21,890 bases of DNA from NCBI GenBank assembly GCA_943704525.1, contig CALSCQ010000779.1, positions 1 through 21,890 on the forward strand. The letters are read 5' to 3'. The translations under genes and the position numbers were made by a program. Of this stretch, positions 20,628-21,890 are shown one piece after another (the stretch's first letter is position 1; each line of letters opens with the position of its first letter). The notes beneath the pieces were generated by a model that was given only the letters and a program-made list of their open reading frames with translations, was not told where the DNA came from and did no database searches. This stretch comes from Pigoraptor vietnamica (lineage: Eukaryota > Opisthokonta > Filasterea).

Positions 20628-20896
20628 GCGTATAGTCGCAACGGTCACCGATGGCATAATATGGCATGTAGTGTATGTCGTGTGGGCTCTGCCGCTGCCT
20701 TGTGGAAGGGCGGCCGGCAGAGAATGAATTGATGAGACTCATGTGCGTGTTGTTGAGCAGAACAGCTTTTTCACTCTGCAAACACTCCCTCCGACGCGCG
20801 ACAACGCACAACGCGCCCCACGCCCCACGCACACGCTGCACCCCGCGCACACGCCGCCACGCGAAACGCGCGCAAACCCATAGGCGGCAGTACATG

Positions 20897-21816
<920 letters not shown>

Positions 21817-21870
21817 CTGCGCAGGCGAGAAGAGGACTATAAGCCGATGTTTGGTGTTTGCGTGTGGGGG

Positions 21871-21890
21871 CGGGGGGGGGGGGGGGGGGG
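21871..21890. other. Poly-G at right contig edge
   Basis: A G-run closes the window inside an intron of the RNF126-like gene. It matches the G-run at the left edge and is most likely an edge artefact. Confidence 0.5.

Overview
The window is nuclear DNA from a GC-rich, intron-rich unicellular eukaryote. Ten of the eleven protein genes are broken by short spliceosomal introns, and most introns carry (GT)n/(CA)n microsatellites. Gene content points to a ciliated opisthokont-grade protist, possibly a unicellular relative of animals. The clues are a Vav-like PH-C1-SH2-SH3 signalling protein, IFT25 of the intraflagellar transport machinery, and a stand-alone GAR transformylase that looks most like the fungal ADE8 type. 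I cannot name the genus. G-runs at both extremes and truncated terminal genes suggest the window is a whole assembly contig.

Layout, left to right: 3' end of a UBC13/UBE2N ubiquitin-conjugating enzyme (+, 101-495); a large unrecognised secreted protein (-, 876-3890) carrying a DADDTA motif; a Vav-like protein lacking its 5' exons (-, 4715-7832); the last exon of GAR transformylase (+, 8038-8309); a GT8-type membrane glycosyltransferase (-, 8528-10111); the cohesin loader MAU2/SCC4 (+, 10721-13768, 9 exons); the tRNA m7G46 methyltransferase TRM8/METTL1 (-, 13841-15670, 6 exons); an intronless class I SAM methyltransferase (-, 16078-16902); IFT25/HSPB11 (+, 17256-18263, 5 exons); a CDF metal transporter with a probable mitochondrial presequence and a His-rich tail (+, 18591-20627, 4 exons); and the 3' part of an RNF126/RNF115-like RING-H2 E3 ligase (-, 20897-21816).

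Exon models were built by hand, matching conserved protein blocks to GT..AG junctions with consistent phase. Most junctions are unambiguous; three in MAU2 are not and are flagged. The genes are unrelated housekeeping, signalling and ciliary functions packed closely on both strands. There is no operon, mobile element, CRISPR array or obvious multi-gene system.

The points most worth a second look are: the junction at 7833-8037, where two genes on opposite strands both lose their 5' exons at a (GT)n tract, so it is probably a chimeric join; the unrecognised DADDTA secreted protein; a strong 43-nt hairpin in a Vav-like intron; the near-exclusive use of GTG at splice donors; and a 72-bp convergent MAU2/TRM8 overlap region.
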